Shown: positions 23,940-34,848 of the stretch, in pieces
How positions within the stretch are numbered: position 1 is the first letter of the stretch
Layout of the letters: each line of letters begins with the position of its first letter
Position numbers and translations under genes: made by a program
From: Zymoseptoria tritici IPO323
Taxonomy: Eukaryota; Ascomycota; Dothideomycetes; Mycosphaerellales; Mycosphaerellaceae
Reading direction: 5' to 3'
DNA: 64,000 bases
Assembly: GCF_000219625.1 (NCBI RefSeq)
Contig: NC_018218.1
Location: 4,216,001 to 4,280,000 of the forward strand
Notes under the pieces: model-generated
What the model saw: only the letters and a program-made list of their open reading frames with translations
Database searches by the model: none
Told to the model about the DNA's origin: nothing

Positions 23940-23951
23940 CTCCCACTCAAA
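23940..23951 (-). other. polypurine tract of the copia element
   Basis: Directly inside the 3' LTR, read on the element's strand, lies GAGTGGGAGTG, a purine-only run in the place where plus-strand DNA synthesis is primed. Confidence 0.75.
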
Positions 23952-24132
23952 CGATATCGGCCTGAAAACGCTAATAACTCCCACTTAACTAGTATCCGGC
24001 TGTCTCGTTAAAAACCCTCGGTTGACTTTGAGGGAAAAGAGTACAGCATCTCCTCGATCATTTATCGATATCCAGGCCCTCGAATTCCTCGATCTCGTGT
24101 ATCTAGTGATCCGCCCATTCTCTTCCTTTTAA

Positions 24133-27100
24133 TTAAGCCCTAAGGTCTCTTAATGTCCTCCTTGTGCCTTCTTTAAATGTCGGGTGTGTGAAAGTTCGGT
24201 TTGTGATCGCCTTTATCAAGTTGTGCGCATTCAAGGTGTTGAAGTTGTCGTGTATCGAGGGATCCGTAGTGCGTCGTAGGATAGTGATAAATAGTCGGTT
24301 TCGTTGGTTCCAGCACTCCTGCTTAAAGCAGAATCGATTCCAGCGGTAGTCGTCGTTTATCATCTCTAATGATAAAACGTCCGCCGGTGGTCGTCCTCCT
24401 CCAGGCTCTAACAGATCAAAGAGCTCTGCAGAGATGTTTTGTATTAGGTAGCAAACGTCCGCTTTCCATTCCTCCAAATTCGATAGATCTCCCTTTAATG
24501 TTAAGACATCGTTAAGCGAATCGGGTAAGACATCGTGGATGTCTCCAACGATTAATCGTACAGTTAGTATAAGGGCAGGGTCGCGCTCTTCGAAGCGTCG
24601 CTGCGGTCGGTTTATGTCTGCGATGTTAGTATCAAGGTGTGTGTGTGTGTGCGTGTGTGTTTGTATTTGTTGTGTGTAGGTGAGTTTTAAGACGTCGCCT
24701 GGTTATAAAGTTTCTGCGCTTTTTAAGACTTCTTTAAGGTCTGCAGTACGGTGGATCTCATCTATCCTTGCAAGGTATCCGAGAAATGTCCGCACAGTTG
24801 CGTCGTCTGCGCCAGTTATGCGAATCAATTCTTTTCTCGTTCGTCCTTCTCTTATTCCAACGAGGCCCATGCCAATTGCATGCTTCTCGAAGGTCTTCTG
24901 TGGCAGTGCCTTAGTAAAGATGTCCGCGGTGTTCTCCGGTCTAGGAATGTGTATTAATTCGACGGTTCCTTTGTTGACTTCGCTCCTCGTAAAATAGAAC
25001 TATACCCTAATGTGCTTGGTCTTTTCATGCATTTCAGGGTTGTTAGCGATGCGAATCGCTGGCATGTTGTCGACTCGGATTATCGTCTTTTCCTTCGGGG
25101 ATCTAAAGTAGGTGGTCATGTTCTTTAACCAGAGGGATTCCTTTACTGCGTAGTGAACTGCGGTGTATTCTGCCTCTGCAGTCGAGAGAGCAACAGTGGT
25201 CTGTTTCTTGCATCTCCAGCTAACTGCTGTGCTACCGATAGTAAAGACGTAGCCTCCAATTGACTTGCTATTAGACCGGTTACCTGCGTATTTAGCGTCG
25301 CTGTAGCCAATCAGATCGTCGTTCTTTCCAGTGTATTCGAGTCCAGCGTCCAGTGTTCCGAGTACATATCGTAAGATTCGTCTGGCGTATGCGGTGTGTT
25401 CTTTCGTGGGATTTGAGCAGAAGCGGCTGGCTATTGATACAGCGAAGGAGAGATCAGGGCGAGTTCCTAGCATTGTGTACATTAATAAACCAATCATTGA
25501 TTGATATTTAAGTCTCTCTTCGTCGGTAGCGATTTCACCCGGTTTTGGTAGCTCCCATCGCTGTCCTGTAGCGAATGGTGATGCGACAGGGTTGGCGTTT
25601 TCCAGGTTAAATCGCTCGATCATAGCTTGTATGTGCGCCTTCTGTGTCAATTTGATTAATCCCTTCGAACGGTCTCGCTCGATGCCGATACCGAGAAAGA
25701 ACTTGCATTCTCCTATGTCCTTTATTTTGAAGCGATCTGACAGGGATTTCTTAACGTCCTCGATCTGTTTAATGTCCGGTCCAGCAATAAGTAGGTCGTC
25801 TACATACACGAGGATGAAGGTGTTGTCTTTCTTAAAGACTGCGGTGTCGTGGAGACATTGTTCGAAACCGAAAGAGGCCAGTGCGTCAATGAGGGTCTTG
25901 TACTAGATGCGCGGTGCTTGCTTTAATCCGTAGAGTGCCTTCTTTAGCTTGCAGACCTTCCTATCAATCTTGTAACCCGGTAGCAGCTCGACGTAGATCA
26001 CCTCGTCGATGTTTCCGTAGAGGAAGGCGGTTTTTACGTCCATTTGGTGTACGTGCCAGTCGTATTTCGCGGCGAGTGCGAACATAATGCGGTAGCTTAT
26101 TGGTTTAACCACCGCGGCGAAAGTCTCTGAGTAGTTAATACCTTCGCGTTGTTCAAAACCTCGCACTACCCAGCGTGCCTTAAAGCGAGTGATTTCTCCG
26201 AATTGCCCACGCTTGACAGTGAATACCCATCGTCCAGATAGAACCGGAGTCTCGGCAGTGCCTTCGTCGACGACTTCCCAAGTGTCATTCTCTGCGAGAG
26301 AATCGCGTTCTTCTTTAATCGCTTCCTCCCACTAACGCTTGTACTTCGAGTGCATCGCCCCATCGTAGTTCTTAGGGACGACAGGATCATCTTCGATTAG
26401 TTGCATTGCGGGAGCATTTCCTCGCTCGTCTTGTTCTCTAGGAGGTTCTTGCGTTAACTTGGTAGTATCGCCGTCTTCCATCTTAACTTCCAGTATCGGT
26501 CCTATCGATGCATTAAAGGATATTGGTGCATTCTCTTTAATACACATGTAATTCATTATCTGTGCGATGTCTATGCGCCGTCGCAGGTCGTCCGAGTTGA
26601 CGGCAGGAAGCGGTACGTTAGAGGGAACTTTTAAGGGCGTTGGTCCAGATGAGACAATAGGCTGCACAGGATTCGGAATTAGATCACCCTGGCGGGTGTG
26701 TTGCTCCCACTCGGATTGTGCAGCGTTTAACTCCTCAATTCGCGTTAGGCCAGTAGGTGCCTTTTGAAATTCGTGCGGCAGTACTTCTTCAGCAGCCTAT
26801 GGCGCGATGTAGTCCATTTCATTAACGCTGTGGATAGGAAAACGGAGTTGAGGTACGGCGTTGTGGTTAAGGCGCACATTCTCGTCGAACAGAACCTCCT
26901 TTGCGCGTTCGACTTTACCGGTGACTGGGTCCCAAAGTCGGAAGACATTCGTTCCCTCGAAACCAACAAGCACTCGCAGATGTGCGCGTTCATCGTATTT
27001 CTTAGGGAACTTGCGTTTAGGGACCAGTTTGTAGGCGCGGCAGCCAACGCGTCGAATCCAGTCAATATCGGGGATGTCGCCGTACAGGCACTCGTACGGG

Positions 27101-30100
27101 CTCTTCCAGTTGTACAGCGCCGTCGACGGCGATCTGTTGTTAATGAACAAGGCGGCTTTAATAAGTTCTGGCTACAATTAATTCTTCAATTGGCCGTCGA
27201 ACTTTATGCATCGAATAATGTTCCAGAGCGTCTAATGTTTCCTTTCGACAACTCCATTTTGCTTAGACTGGTAGGGAACCGACGCTGTAAAGTGCAGCCC
27301 AGCGGCGTGCGCAACATTTGCGATAATACTAGTGAACTCTGTGCCACCGTCTGCCCGGGCCTCCTTAATTACAGCGCCGAATTAGCGATGCATCCTGATT
27401 TCGAAATCGTGATAACATCGGTAGACCTCCTGCGCCTGTTTCGTCTTTAGCGTGTAAAGCCATCCATACCGCGTGTAGTTATCGACGATAAGAAGGTAGT
27501 AGACCTCGCCTGATATTAAGTCTGGCAGGGGGCCTCCGAGGTCTATGTGAACCTTTGTAAGTGGATTCTGTGCGCGAACCGGCTCAGATGTAGCGAACTT
27601 TTGCTTAAGTTTGTTGCGGTTGCAGGACTCGCAGGAGAATTTTTCGTTAATAAATGCGATCTCGCGGCGGTGCAGCATTTCTCGCAATAGTGTATCGCCA
27701 ATGTGGCCAAGCCTTTTATGCCAAATTAACAGTAGCAGGCGTCTAACGGTGTTCGAATTGAAGAAGGAGGTATTGAATGCACTCATGATTTCGGGATCCT
27801 CGCTCCAGTGTGCGTTGTAAGTGCGACCAAGTAATATGTCGAGCTTCCACAGGGAGCCGTATTGCGTGCCGGTGAACAGTACTTCTTCGGTGGTTTTGTC
27901 TTCGAAATAGCAGGATCCATGCGTGGAGACGTAGTTGGTGTTATTTCGATTGATGCTGGAAACAGAGACTAGATTAACGGACATTTGAGGTACGTGTATA
28001 ACCTTGGTAAGAACCAACTCGGTAACGCCTTTTGGTCGCAGAGCAGACAGCACTACTTTGCCAACTCCCACTGCAAAGAAACCTCTCCCGCAACCTATTA
28101 TTTCGACAGGCTTGGGGAGTTCCTCGTAGTCGGTGAACAGCGACTTTTCGTTGCAGACGTGCGAAGTGGTCCCAGAGTCGACGATCTAGTCAAACTTTCG
28201 AAAAAGTCCTTTCTTGACTTCTGCTAGTTTAGCATCGCGCAGGGTAACATCGTCGGACTTTACTGCCTTGTACGCAGCAATAGCAGCAGGCGCGCTGTCT
28301 GGTGGAAAAGTCGCATTCCACATTTCCGGTTTGAAGTCGGCGAGTCACCCGGAGTCGGTGAACACCATAGAGGAGTCCGCGAAGGTGGCGGTTGCGTTTT
28401 TAACGATATCTTGTGCGTTGTTATCGGTTTGTCCAAAGTAGGTTGCATTCGCACCGGTCGCGGGTCGTTAAATTGATGTATTTAAAGGTCGAGGCGGAGC
28501 AGGGCGTGATCGACCGTTTCCGTCTTTCTGACGCTTTCTTTCCATCATTTGATTGAACGCTTCGGTGTTTTGTTTGTAGCATTCGCCATTAGTGTGTTGT
28601 CTCGCATTTTCATGTCCGGGCCACTGGCATTTAACGTGCGCAGAGCCCACAAGCTTTCCAACTGGTAGCATTCGTTAGCCAAAACCGCGCTTCTGTCCTA
28701 GCATTGTAGCAGCGTACGACATTTGATTCGCTAGTACAAGCGGTGGATTCGCGTCTGAAGTCAATTAATTCCAGACATTTTGAGCAGACGTCGAGATGTC
28801 TGCGAAGTTCAAGGGTAGACCAGGACCTATACCAACAATTGAGCTCGTTAAGCTAATAGTAGTAATCCAGCTATGAAATTGCGGTCCGAGGGCGATAAGG
28901 AACTGCGTGATCTTCATCTCTTCCGTAATTCTCTCGAGGGAGCGGATGCAATTGAAATCATCGTACCTCTTCTCGAATTCATTAAGGAATTTATTAAACG
29001 AGGGAGCTTAATTAAAAGAGTAGTTCTGCCACTTGCGCTTTGCCTTAAGCAGCAGAGGGATTCCGGCGGAGGTGCATTGAAAATTAATGATTTTGACGGC
29101 GTCTTTGACGAGTTTTGTTGACTCAATTTTCAATTGAAGATTGGTGCACAGTGTGCCCATCATGTGACCGAGTAGGGAACTGTTTCTACCTATCCACGAT
29201 GCATGTTCGAGCATGTACTCGTTATGCTCGAGAGTCGTTAGGTTAACTGGGTATTTAGGGACGATTTCCCTACCTTGAAAAAGGTCGAGATATCCAACTT
29301 TGCGAAGTAAGATAGTGAAGTCTCGATACTAGTCGGTGTAGTTCTCTTGCCCCAGCAGAGTCGTGCAGCTGTCAAAAGCCTTTGTATCTCGATGTGCCTT
29401 GTAGAATGCCTCGTTGTAGAGGCGCGAGTTCTCAGTAATTCGTACGGTAACCGGAATAGCGTTCGCATTTGTTCTCGGTAGGGGCAATATGCCCGAGGAT
29501 AAGGATTCTGCGTCGGCGGCGGATGCCGCCGCGCTGTTGCGCGTGGCTCTAGGAGCCATAGTAATGTTGCTAATTGGAGCTGACGCAAATCGATGCGTAG
29601 ATGATTCGTCTCGTATTGGACTTGGTTCTCGCGAGCGAGGTTCAATTGGAGAGTGTGGTAGTGTGTCTTTAATAGGTTGTTTACCCGCTTTGTTTGAAAC
29701 AGGTGGTTTTTTAAACAGGAAGTCTGAGTCGTCTTCGTCTTCAGAGGATGAAGTTGATGATAAGGCCGAGTTTCCCTGGGCTAGAGGGTTGGTGTTTGAA
29801 TTCGATGCGGAAGCTTGCGCAGCAGTTGTTATATCGGTAGTTAAAGTAAGTGTAGCCTTAGTACGGCGCGTAGGTTTCGAGCGGACAGTTTCAGGCTTTT
29901 TTGGTAGGTGTTCAGAACTTATACCGCTTCGCACCCCTTCGGTCATCGTGTTTCCCTGGTCGTTAATGTCGAAGAATGTAATAGGTTTTGGTCTAGCAGG
30001 GTTAGGAGCTTCGAGAGAAGAGAACAGTCGTTTCTTCGAGTTTAAGCCTACAGCCTTCTTTGCGTTAAGTTCGAATTATGCTTGTCTTCGAGATTCTTCA

Positions 30101-30219
30101 GCTTAAATCTTTGCTTGTGCCTTGCGATGTCTTTCTGCGCGCTTGTATTCAGCGTTCATAAAACGTTTGCGTTCGGCTTTTTGCTCTAGTGTCTCGTTTG
30201 ATAGTCTTCGAGGAGCCAT
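24133..30219 (-). pseudogene. gag-pol polyprotein of the copia element, 18 in-frame stops
   Basis: A single frame of 2,028 codons from ATG at 30219. In order: gag (about 30219-28700); a Cys/His knuckle-like motif CQWPGHENARQHTNGEC near 28620; aspartic protease with DSGTTSH just after the stop at 28188; pre-integrase WHKRLGH and zinc-binding CESCNRNK near 27630; integrase with VHIDLGG, DGGTEF and QNGVVERKH; reverse transcriptase with the catalytic YVDD at about 25809-25797; RNase H with YSDAKYAGN and TTVALSTAEAEY ending near 25000; then an extension. Stops lie at (first base) 30105, 30078, 29331, 29010, 28767, 28677, 28470, 28347, 28188, 27384, 27234, 27174, 27180, 26799, 26334, 25905, 25002 and 24705; 17 are TAA or TAG and one TGA. 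Each can arise from a Gln, Trp or Arg codon by one transition. No frameshift is needed anywhere. Confidence 0.93.
24637..24661. repeat. GT/CA microsatellite inside the element
   Basis: A run of GT dinucleotides with one GC interruption, lying between the RNase H region and the last part of the frame; on the coding strand it would read as alternating Thr-His. Confidence 0.9.
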
Positions 30220-30725
30220 TGTGGAAAAATGATGACCTTTAATAGTCAGTGTGCGATAGAAGTAGAATCATAATCTCTGGTAACTAAGTAAGTTCTTAGA
30301 CACTGGCTAGACCGCATTAGGTTATGAAATCCTTAAAAATTTGATAGGCCGCTCTGGCTATGTAGAATGCATAGATACCGTGACGATAGCGTATCAGGTT
30401 TTTCAAATTAATAACAAGTGTCCCTCATTAATGTGTCAGGTATGTCAGATTGTCGTAGATGACAGCGTTAGACCATGGACTGTGCCAATAGTCAAAAAGA
30501 TTAGGCCCAGTTCATTAAACCGGACCAAGGAGTCTAACGGCGACATCGGTGTGTCAATCTCTGAGCTAGATACACTAGATTCCCTAAGCAGGCTCTAGTA
30601 ATTTTTGAAGACGATCAGACGTTAATTAATCCGTCCCCGTATACAGCTGGTGCATACGGTTGTAGTAGATAATTAATTAATAAGGCTCATAATCGTGTAA
30701 AGATGTGGCAATTGATGCCTTAAAG
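30220..30725 (-). other. 5' leader of the copia element
   Basis: About 500 bases between the primer-binding site and the gag start. AT-rich with several TTAATTAA-like runs. No separate gene. Confidence 0.6.
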
Positions 30726-30745
30726 CGCTGACCGGGCTCATAACC
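30726..30745 (-). other. primer-binding site, matches an internal part of initiator tRNA-Met
   Basis: Directly inside the 5' LTR, the element strand reads GGTTATGAGCCCGGTCAGCG. Its complement (plus strand, CGCTGACCGGGCTCATAACC) is the D-stem/anticodon-arm sequence of a eukaryotic initiator tRNA, ending just after the CAU anticodon, and not the tRNA 3' end with CCA. Priming by a half-tRNA of this sort is known from Drosophila copia and some Ty1/copia relatives. Confidence 0.85.
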
Positions 30746-30861
30746 TGTTGAAGATTAGAGCCAAAAGTAATTAGATTTCTAACTACTACCTGCAGTGCCA
30801 TATATATAGACCATGACCGATAACCGATATCGGATGCATGACACAATGCTATATTGTAACA
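30746..30861 (-). repeat. LTR (5' LTR of the copia element)
   Basis: 116 bp with the same TG...CA ends as the left copy. Two positions carry A where the left LTR has G, both changing TG to TA on the plus strand. Confidence 0.96.
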
Positions 30862-30866
30862 AGTCT
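30862..30866. repeat. target-site duplication, right copy (AGTCT)
   Basis: Identical to 23819-23823. Confidence 0.95.
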
Positions 30867-32252
30867 GCCTAAGGTATTGCCCTAATCTGTACCATTGAAA
30901 AACGCCTGGGGCTGCCGGCTGCGTGCGCGAGCCTATCCGGTAATCTAGATACCTCCGGTCGTCGAATGTCTCAGGCTTGTACGAGAAGACTTTTAGTGCA
31001 TATAGCAACCATCCTGCTGCGAACAAGGCCTCCTTTGCAGCCGGCAGATGTGAGCAGATGAGAGCGCTGACTGTTGGTATAGATGTTCGACACGACACGC
31101 GGGACAGGACGACCGAAAACGGTTCTGGTCTGGACCCCAAAGACCGAGGGGCCCTCTTCTTCATACACCCACCAGATGCTCCCGAGTGGATTGTCCGCTT
31201 GCGGGCTAGACTACCTGCCCTTTCGGGGGCCGGGATTCGGCCACAATCATTGGCTGGAACACTAACATCTAATGGAAGTAAGTTTCTCGCTCCTCTCCGG
31301 GCTGTTGCCGTACATTCCATTTCCATGTGTGATGGCCTCGATCTCGCCTTGCGACCCACCACGGCAGCCAACGCCACGCGAGGAAATCGCCGAGAGACCA
31401 GCGATGCCAAAAGCTGGGCTGACACAAGTGACCAAGTTTCGCAGAGGCCATGGTGGCACCCCAGCGCCATGCATTCACTCCACCAGTGAAAAATGAACCA
31501 TCAACGACACCTCAATTCGTTGACAGCGACTGCTACAGGACGCAGCTAAAGACTGGGACAATTCTGAACCCGTGCAACCCGTGGTCGAGCAATTCCAGCC
31601 TGGTCACGCATTTCGATCCGAAATAACTGCTCTTCGCACGCATGCCATGCTCCATCTCGCGTTCTGTCGAAGGTATCGTGCCTTGGAAGTACACACGATA
31701 TCGACCAAGCTAGGAACGAACGACTACCAGGTAGCCATGAACTGTACCAAGAGTCCTGCGCGCCAAGTGGTGCGCTTCGCGTGGAGAGCACACAAGTGTA
31801 TTACGACGGCGCCGCCGTTTGATGGATGTTGGATCCCACCATTTCGGATCGTTGACACACTCAGCTGAGGATTCGCTAGTCGAGGTTTAGCTTATGACTG
31901 AAAGCGGAGAAAGGTTTGCCCAGGCTGGCGGCGGGAAAGCATCTTCTTTCACTACACCTACTAGCTCGACAATGGTGTGAACGTTGTTCATCAGGGAGGT
32001 GAGTCTCCCCTTCCAACTACTAGATGTAGCGTTTCGGCCCAGGCTCGATCTCATGTCTGCATTTCCATTCTCAACAACAACTTTTCCCAACACTTCCCGC
32101 CAGGCGATACCCCCAACTCGTTTCGAGCCCAATCGACCACCATCCTCGGCGCAAGGTTTCCTACTAGGTAACAGCAAAAGGCAACTCGCCAGTACCTGGG
32201 AGAGACAATCAGAGCTTCGGCGGCAAGATCACCTGGCCTGGCGCGTGAAGTC
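30867..32252. other. intergenic right of the retrotransposon
   Basis: About 1.4 kb with overlapping open frames on both strands (for example 30977-31489 +) but no family motif, no signal peptide and no consistent splice pattern. I see no gene that I can support. Confidence 0.5.
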
Positions 32253-33296
32253 ATGGGTCTCTTGTCGAGCCTTGTGAACGCATTCCGCAAATCGAGAAGA
32301 GATGGACATGACGAGCTTGACTCGTCGCGGCATGAGCGAGCAGCACAGGGTAGACATCGCGGCAACGACGCAGGCAGAGGTGTAGACATTGAGATGGGCC
32401 GAGCAGGCGAGCAGATCTTCGAAAGCGGCAGAAGCCAGAGACAGAGTCTGTCGCGGACGAAGTCATTACGCGGAAGCAATAAGCGACGAAGTTGGTTCGG
32501 AGGCCGGGCTGATGCGGACGACGACATTCCTGCTGTGCCAGCCATTGCCCGAAACCAACAGGTCAATGCCAATGGCCAGCCACGACATGTTCAAATTCAA
32601 ACTGGGTACGAGTTCAGGGGGTCGTGGTTCCTGAACAACCGCCAACAGGATGCCGGCGCAGTTGCGGATCTGCCGACACTCCCCGCCATGCCCGTCACGG
32701 TCGTTCACTCTACCCAGCCAGCCACCGCCGCTCTTCCCACTGGTCAACAGCGAGCCCGCAGGGCTTCGATGAAGTCTCAATACAGTGTAGCTCGATCTAC
32801 TAGATCAAAGAGCAAGTCCAACTCGTTCTGGGCGTCCTCGAACCCCGACGATTCCGACGCAGAGAACGTTCCTCCAGTCCCGGCACTCGTTCGAGACGAC
32901 GACAACAGCCCAGACGAGTCGTTCGAGAGTTTCCGGCACGATGCCGCGCGGGGCAGGAGCGGAAAGCCTGCTGGAGCAAAGGGCACTCGACCAGTCAGCA
33001 CCACTTCGCGAAAGTCCTACAGACCAAAATCCGCGGCGTCGGGCTTTTTGAAGTCGACGAACGGCGCGACTGAGTCGCAAAGGAGGAGCTACAGGAATTC
33101 ATTCAAGCTGGTAGACGGATCGGACATGGTCTGCTTGACCGACGACCAGCGCGTGGCGTGGGCACAACTGATGAACGAGGGAGCCGTGTTTGATGACAAG
33201 GATGATGAGGATGGCAAGGTCGAGGTCAGTCAGCCGAAGGACAGACATTCGAATGCTGAGGCTTTGGCTGCTTTGGAATTTGGCTCGCCGCGGTAG
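32253..33296 (+). CDS. Hypothetical Ser/Arg-rich disordered protein with myristoylation-like N terminus
   Basis: A single-exon frame of 347 residues I do not recognise as a named family. It starts MGLLSSLVNAFRKSRR: Gly2 and Ser6 fit the N-myristoylation consensus and the following basic residues could add membrane affinity. The rest is rich in Ser, Arg, Asp and Pro, predicted disordered, with DDIPAVPA and ENVPPVPALV as two similar short acidic-proline motifs, and RSTRSKSKSNSFWASSNP and SYRPKSAASGFLK as basic patches with likely phosphorylation sites. A more ordered segment lies near residue 285-315 (SFKLVDGSDMVCLTDDQRVAWAQLMNEG). It may be a lineage-specific protein; function unknown. Confidence 0.72.
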   Translation: MGLLSSLVNAFRKSRRDGHDELDSSRHERAAQGRHRGNDAGRGVDIEMGRAGEQIFESGRSQRQSLSRTKSLRGSNKRRSWFGGRADADDDIPAVPAIARNQQVNANGQPRHVQIQTGYEFRGSWFLNNRQQDAGAVADLPTLPAMPVTVVHSTQPATAALPTGQQRARRASMKSQYSVARSTRSKSKSNSFWASSNPDDSDAENVPPVPALVRDDDNSPDESFESFRHDAARGRSGKPAGAKGTRPVSTTSRKSYRPKSAASGFLKSTNGATESQRRSYRNSFKLVDGSDMVCLTDDQRVAWAQLMNEGAVFDDKDDEDGKVEVSQPKDRHSNAEALAALEFGSPR

Positions 33297-33823
33297 ATGC
33301 AAAGCCGTGGGCTGGCCTTGCGATGCTGGCGATTTCTTCCGGGCTTGCATCCTTTCTCCTGTACAGAACAGAACGTTGGAGCAAGGCGGCGTTTGGCGAA
33401 GCTAGGGATACAAAGAGGCATTTTGGAATCTGCCCATTTGGGCTGGGGCGTTTACGAAAGACGAATATCTACAGCATGTATCGACAGATATCGTCTTCGA
33501 CTTCTCCATACCGAGACTCATCACTGCAACGAGCAATGCGCCTCCACTCCGTCGCCAATTTCTACCAAGATTGAGAGTAGGGCACGGCTAGAAGATTCAG
33601 CCGGTACCTCAGCCAATTTACCCGACAAGCTCCACCCCACCCATCCAAGGACCTGAGGTTCTAGCCTTCTTCTAGTGTCGGTTTTTGAAGGTCATTGATC
33701 AAAGGAAGCAAGCAAGTACGAGACGATGGCATAAGCCGGCACTGTAGCAATAGTTGGTACAAGACTGAAGTCCCGGTCCCTTTACTTTCAGAACGCCGTA
33801 TCGTCAGCATCACTGCAACAAGC
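33297..33823. other. intergenic, promoter of the SDR gene
   Basis: Between two plus-strand genes; no gene seen. Confidence 0.55.
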
Positions 33824-34795
33824 ATGACCCGCGACAACGACCTCCAAGGCAAAATTTTCGCCGTCTCTGGCGGAGCGAGCGGCATCGGTCTAGCCACAAG
33901 TCAGATCCTCGTCCGACGAGGCGCCAGCGTGGCTATTGGCGATATCGATGAAATAGCTCTTGCATCCGCGAAGGAACATCTCGCATCTGCAGAGGAGCGA
34001 GTGCTATTCACGAAGCTTGATGTTGGAGATCGCAAGTCTGTCGACGAGTGGATTGCGAGTGCGGTCGAGAAATTTGGAGGTTTGACGGGCGCGGCGAACT
34101 GTGCGGGCGTGATTGGGAAGCATCATGGGACGAGGGCGGTGGAGGAATTGGAGGATGATCAGTGGGATTTGATTATGAGGGTGAATTTAACGGGTTGGTG
34201 TTGCGATGCTGTCCTTTTGGGCGAGGGCTTGCTGATTGTTCTCTGGTTCAGGAATGATGTATTGCATGCGGGCTCAGCTGAAGAATATGCCTACTGGACC
34301 TGGCAGTATTGTCTGCGTTAGCTCGGTAAGGACGGTTGGGTATTGAGTGTTTGGGTTGCAGGGCTGATCGATTGACAGGTACAAGGAACATATGGCTTTG
34401 CAAAGCACGCCGCGGTAAGTCCATTTCATCAAAAGTGAGTCGGAATGATGGCTGATCGGAACAGTACTCTGCGAGCAAGCATGGCATCCTCGGTCTTGTT
34501 AGAAGCGCAGCCAAAGAAGTTGGAGAACGCAATATCAGAGTCAACGCCGTCACGCCGTAAGTTCGAACAAATATTCTCATCGACGCCCGTGTTGACACAG
34601 CGTAGTGGAAGCATTCAAACGCCGCTGATGGACAAGAGAAATGCGCTCGAAGGAGTGGACGATTCCATTCAACACACGGCCATCGACAGGATCGGTACCT
34701 CGGAGGAAGTTGGCAACCTCATCGCCTGGTTGCTGAGCGACGAAGCATCATTCGTAACGGGCGCGACATACGCCGTCGATGCCGGGTGGGTGTGA
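33824..34795 (+). CDS. Short-chain dehydrogenase/reductase (classical SDR)
   Basis: A 253-residue NAD(P)-dependent oxidoreductase, probably cytosolic. Five exons: 33824-34193, 34252-34325, 34379-34414, 34465-34556 and 34606-34795. The Rossmann motif is VSGGASGIG (residues 14-22), GDIDE follows beta-strand 2 and suggests NAD preference through its Asp, NCAGV is the NAG-type motif near residue 98, the catalytic Ser is in VCVSS, and the YxxxK pair is Tyr161-Lys165 in YSASK. The C terminus ends FVTGATYAVDAGWV, the usual SDR ending. The last acceptor is GTAG at 34605; the CAG five bases earlier would stop the frame. It ends 53 bp from the GH43 stop, tail to tail. The substrate is unknown; a sugar or polyol would suit the neighbour, but that is inference. 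Confidence 0.92.
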
Positions 34796-34848
34796 GAGAT
34801 TCCACAATCCAACGAACGCATTGCATCCCTCGACATCTTCTCCACGCC

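Larger units (their letters stand above)
23824..30861 (-). mobile_element. Ty1/copia-type LTR retrotransposon, full length, coding region decayed
   Basis: A complete 7,038-bp element, coding on the minus strand. It has two 116-bp LTRs with TG...CA ends, a 5-bp AGTCT target duplication, a primer-binding site next to the right (5') LTR, a purine-rich tract next to the left (3') LTR, and one gag-pol frame with the order gag, zinc-knuckle-like motif, protease, integrase, reverse transcriptase, RNase H, which defines Ty1/copia. The LTRs differ at two sites in 116, both G to A in TG context on the plus strand. The coding frame has 18 in-frame stops but no frameshift, so it is inactive yet young. 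The base composition is clearly richer in TTAATTAA-like A/T runs than the flanking genes, consistent with RIP. Confidence 0.97.

Noticed and set aside
23160..32252. A host gene interrupted by the retrotransposon
   Set aside because: Joining the flanks at the AGTCT target site gives no frame or motif I could recognise on either side.
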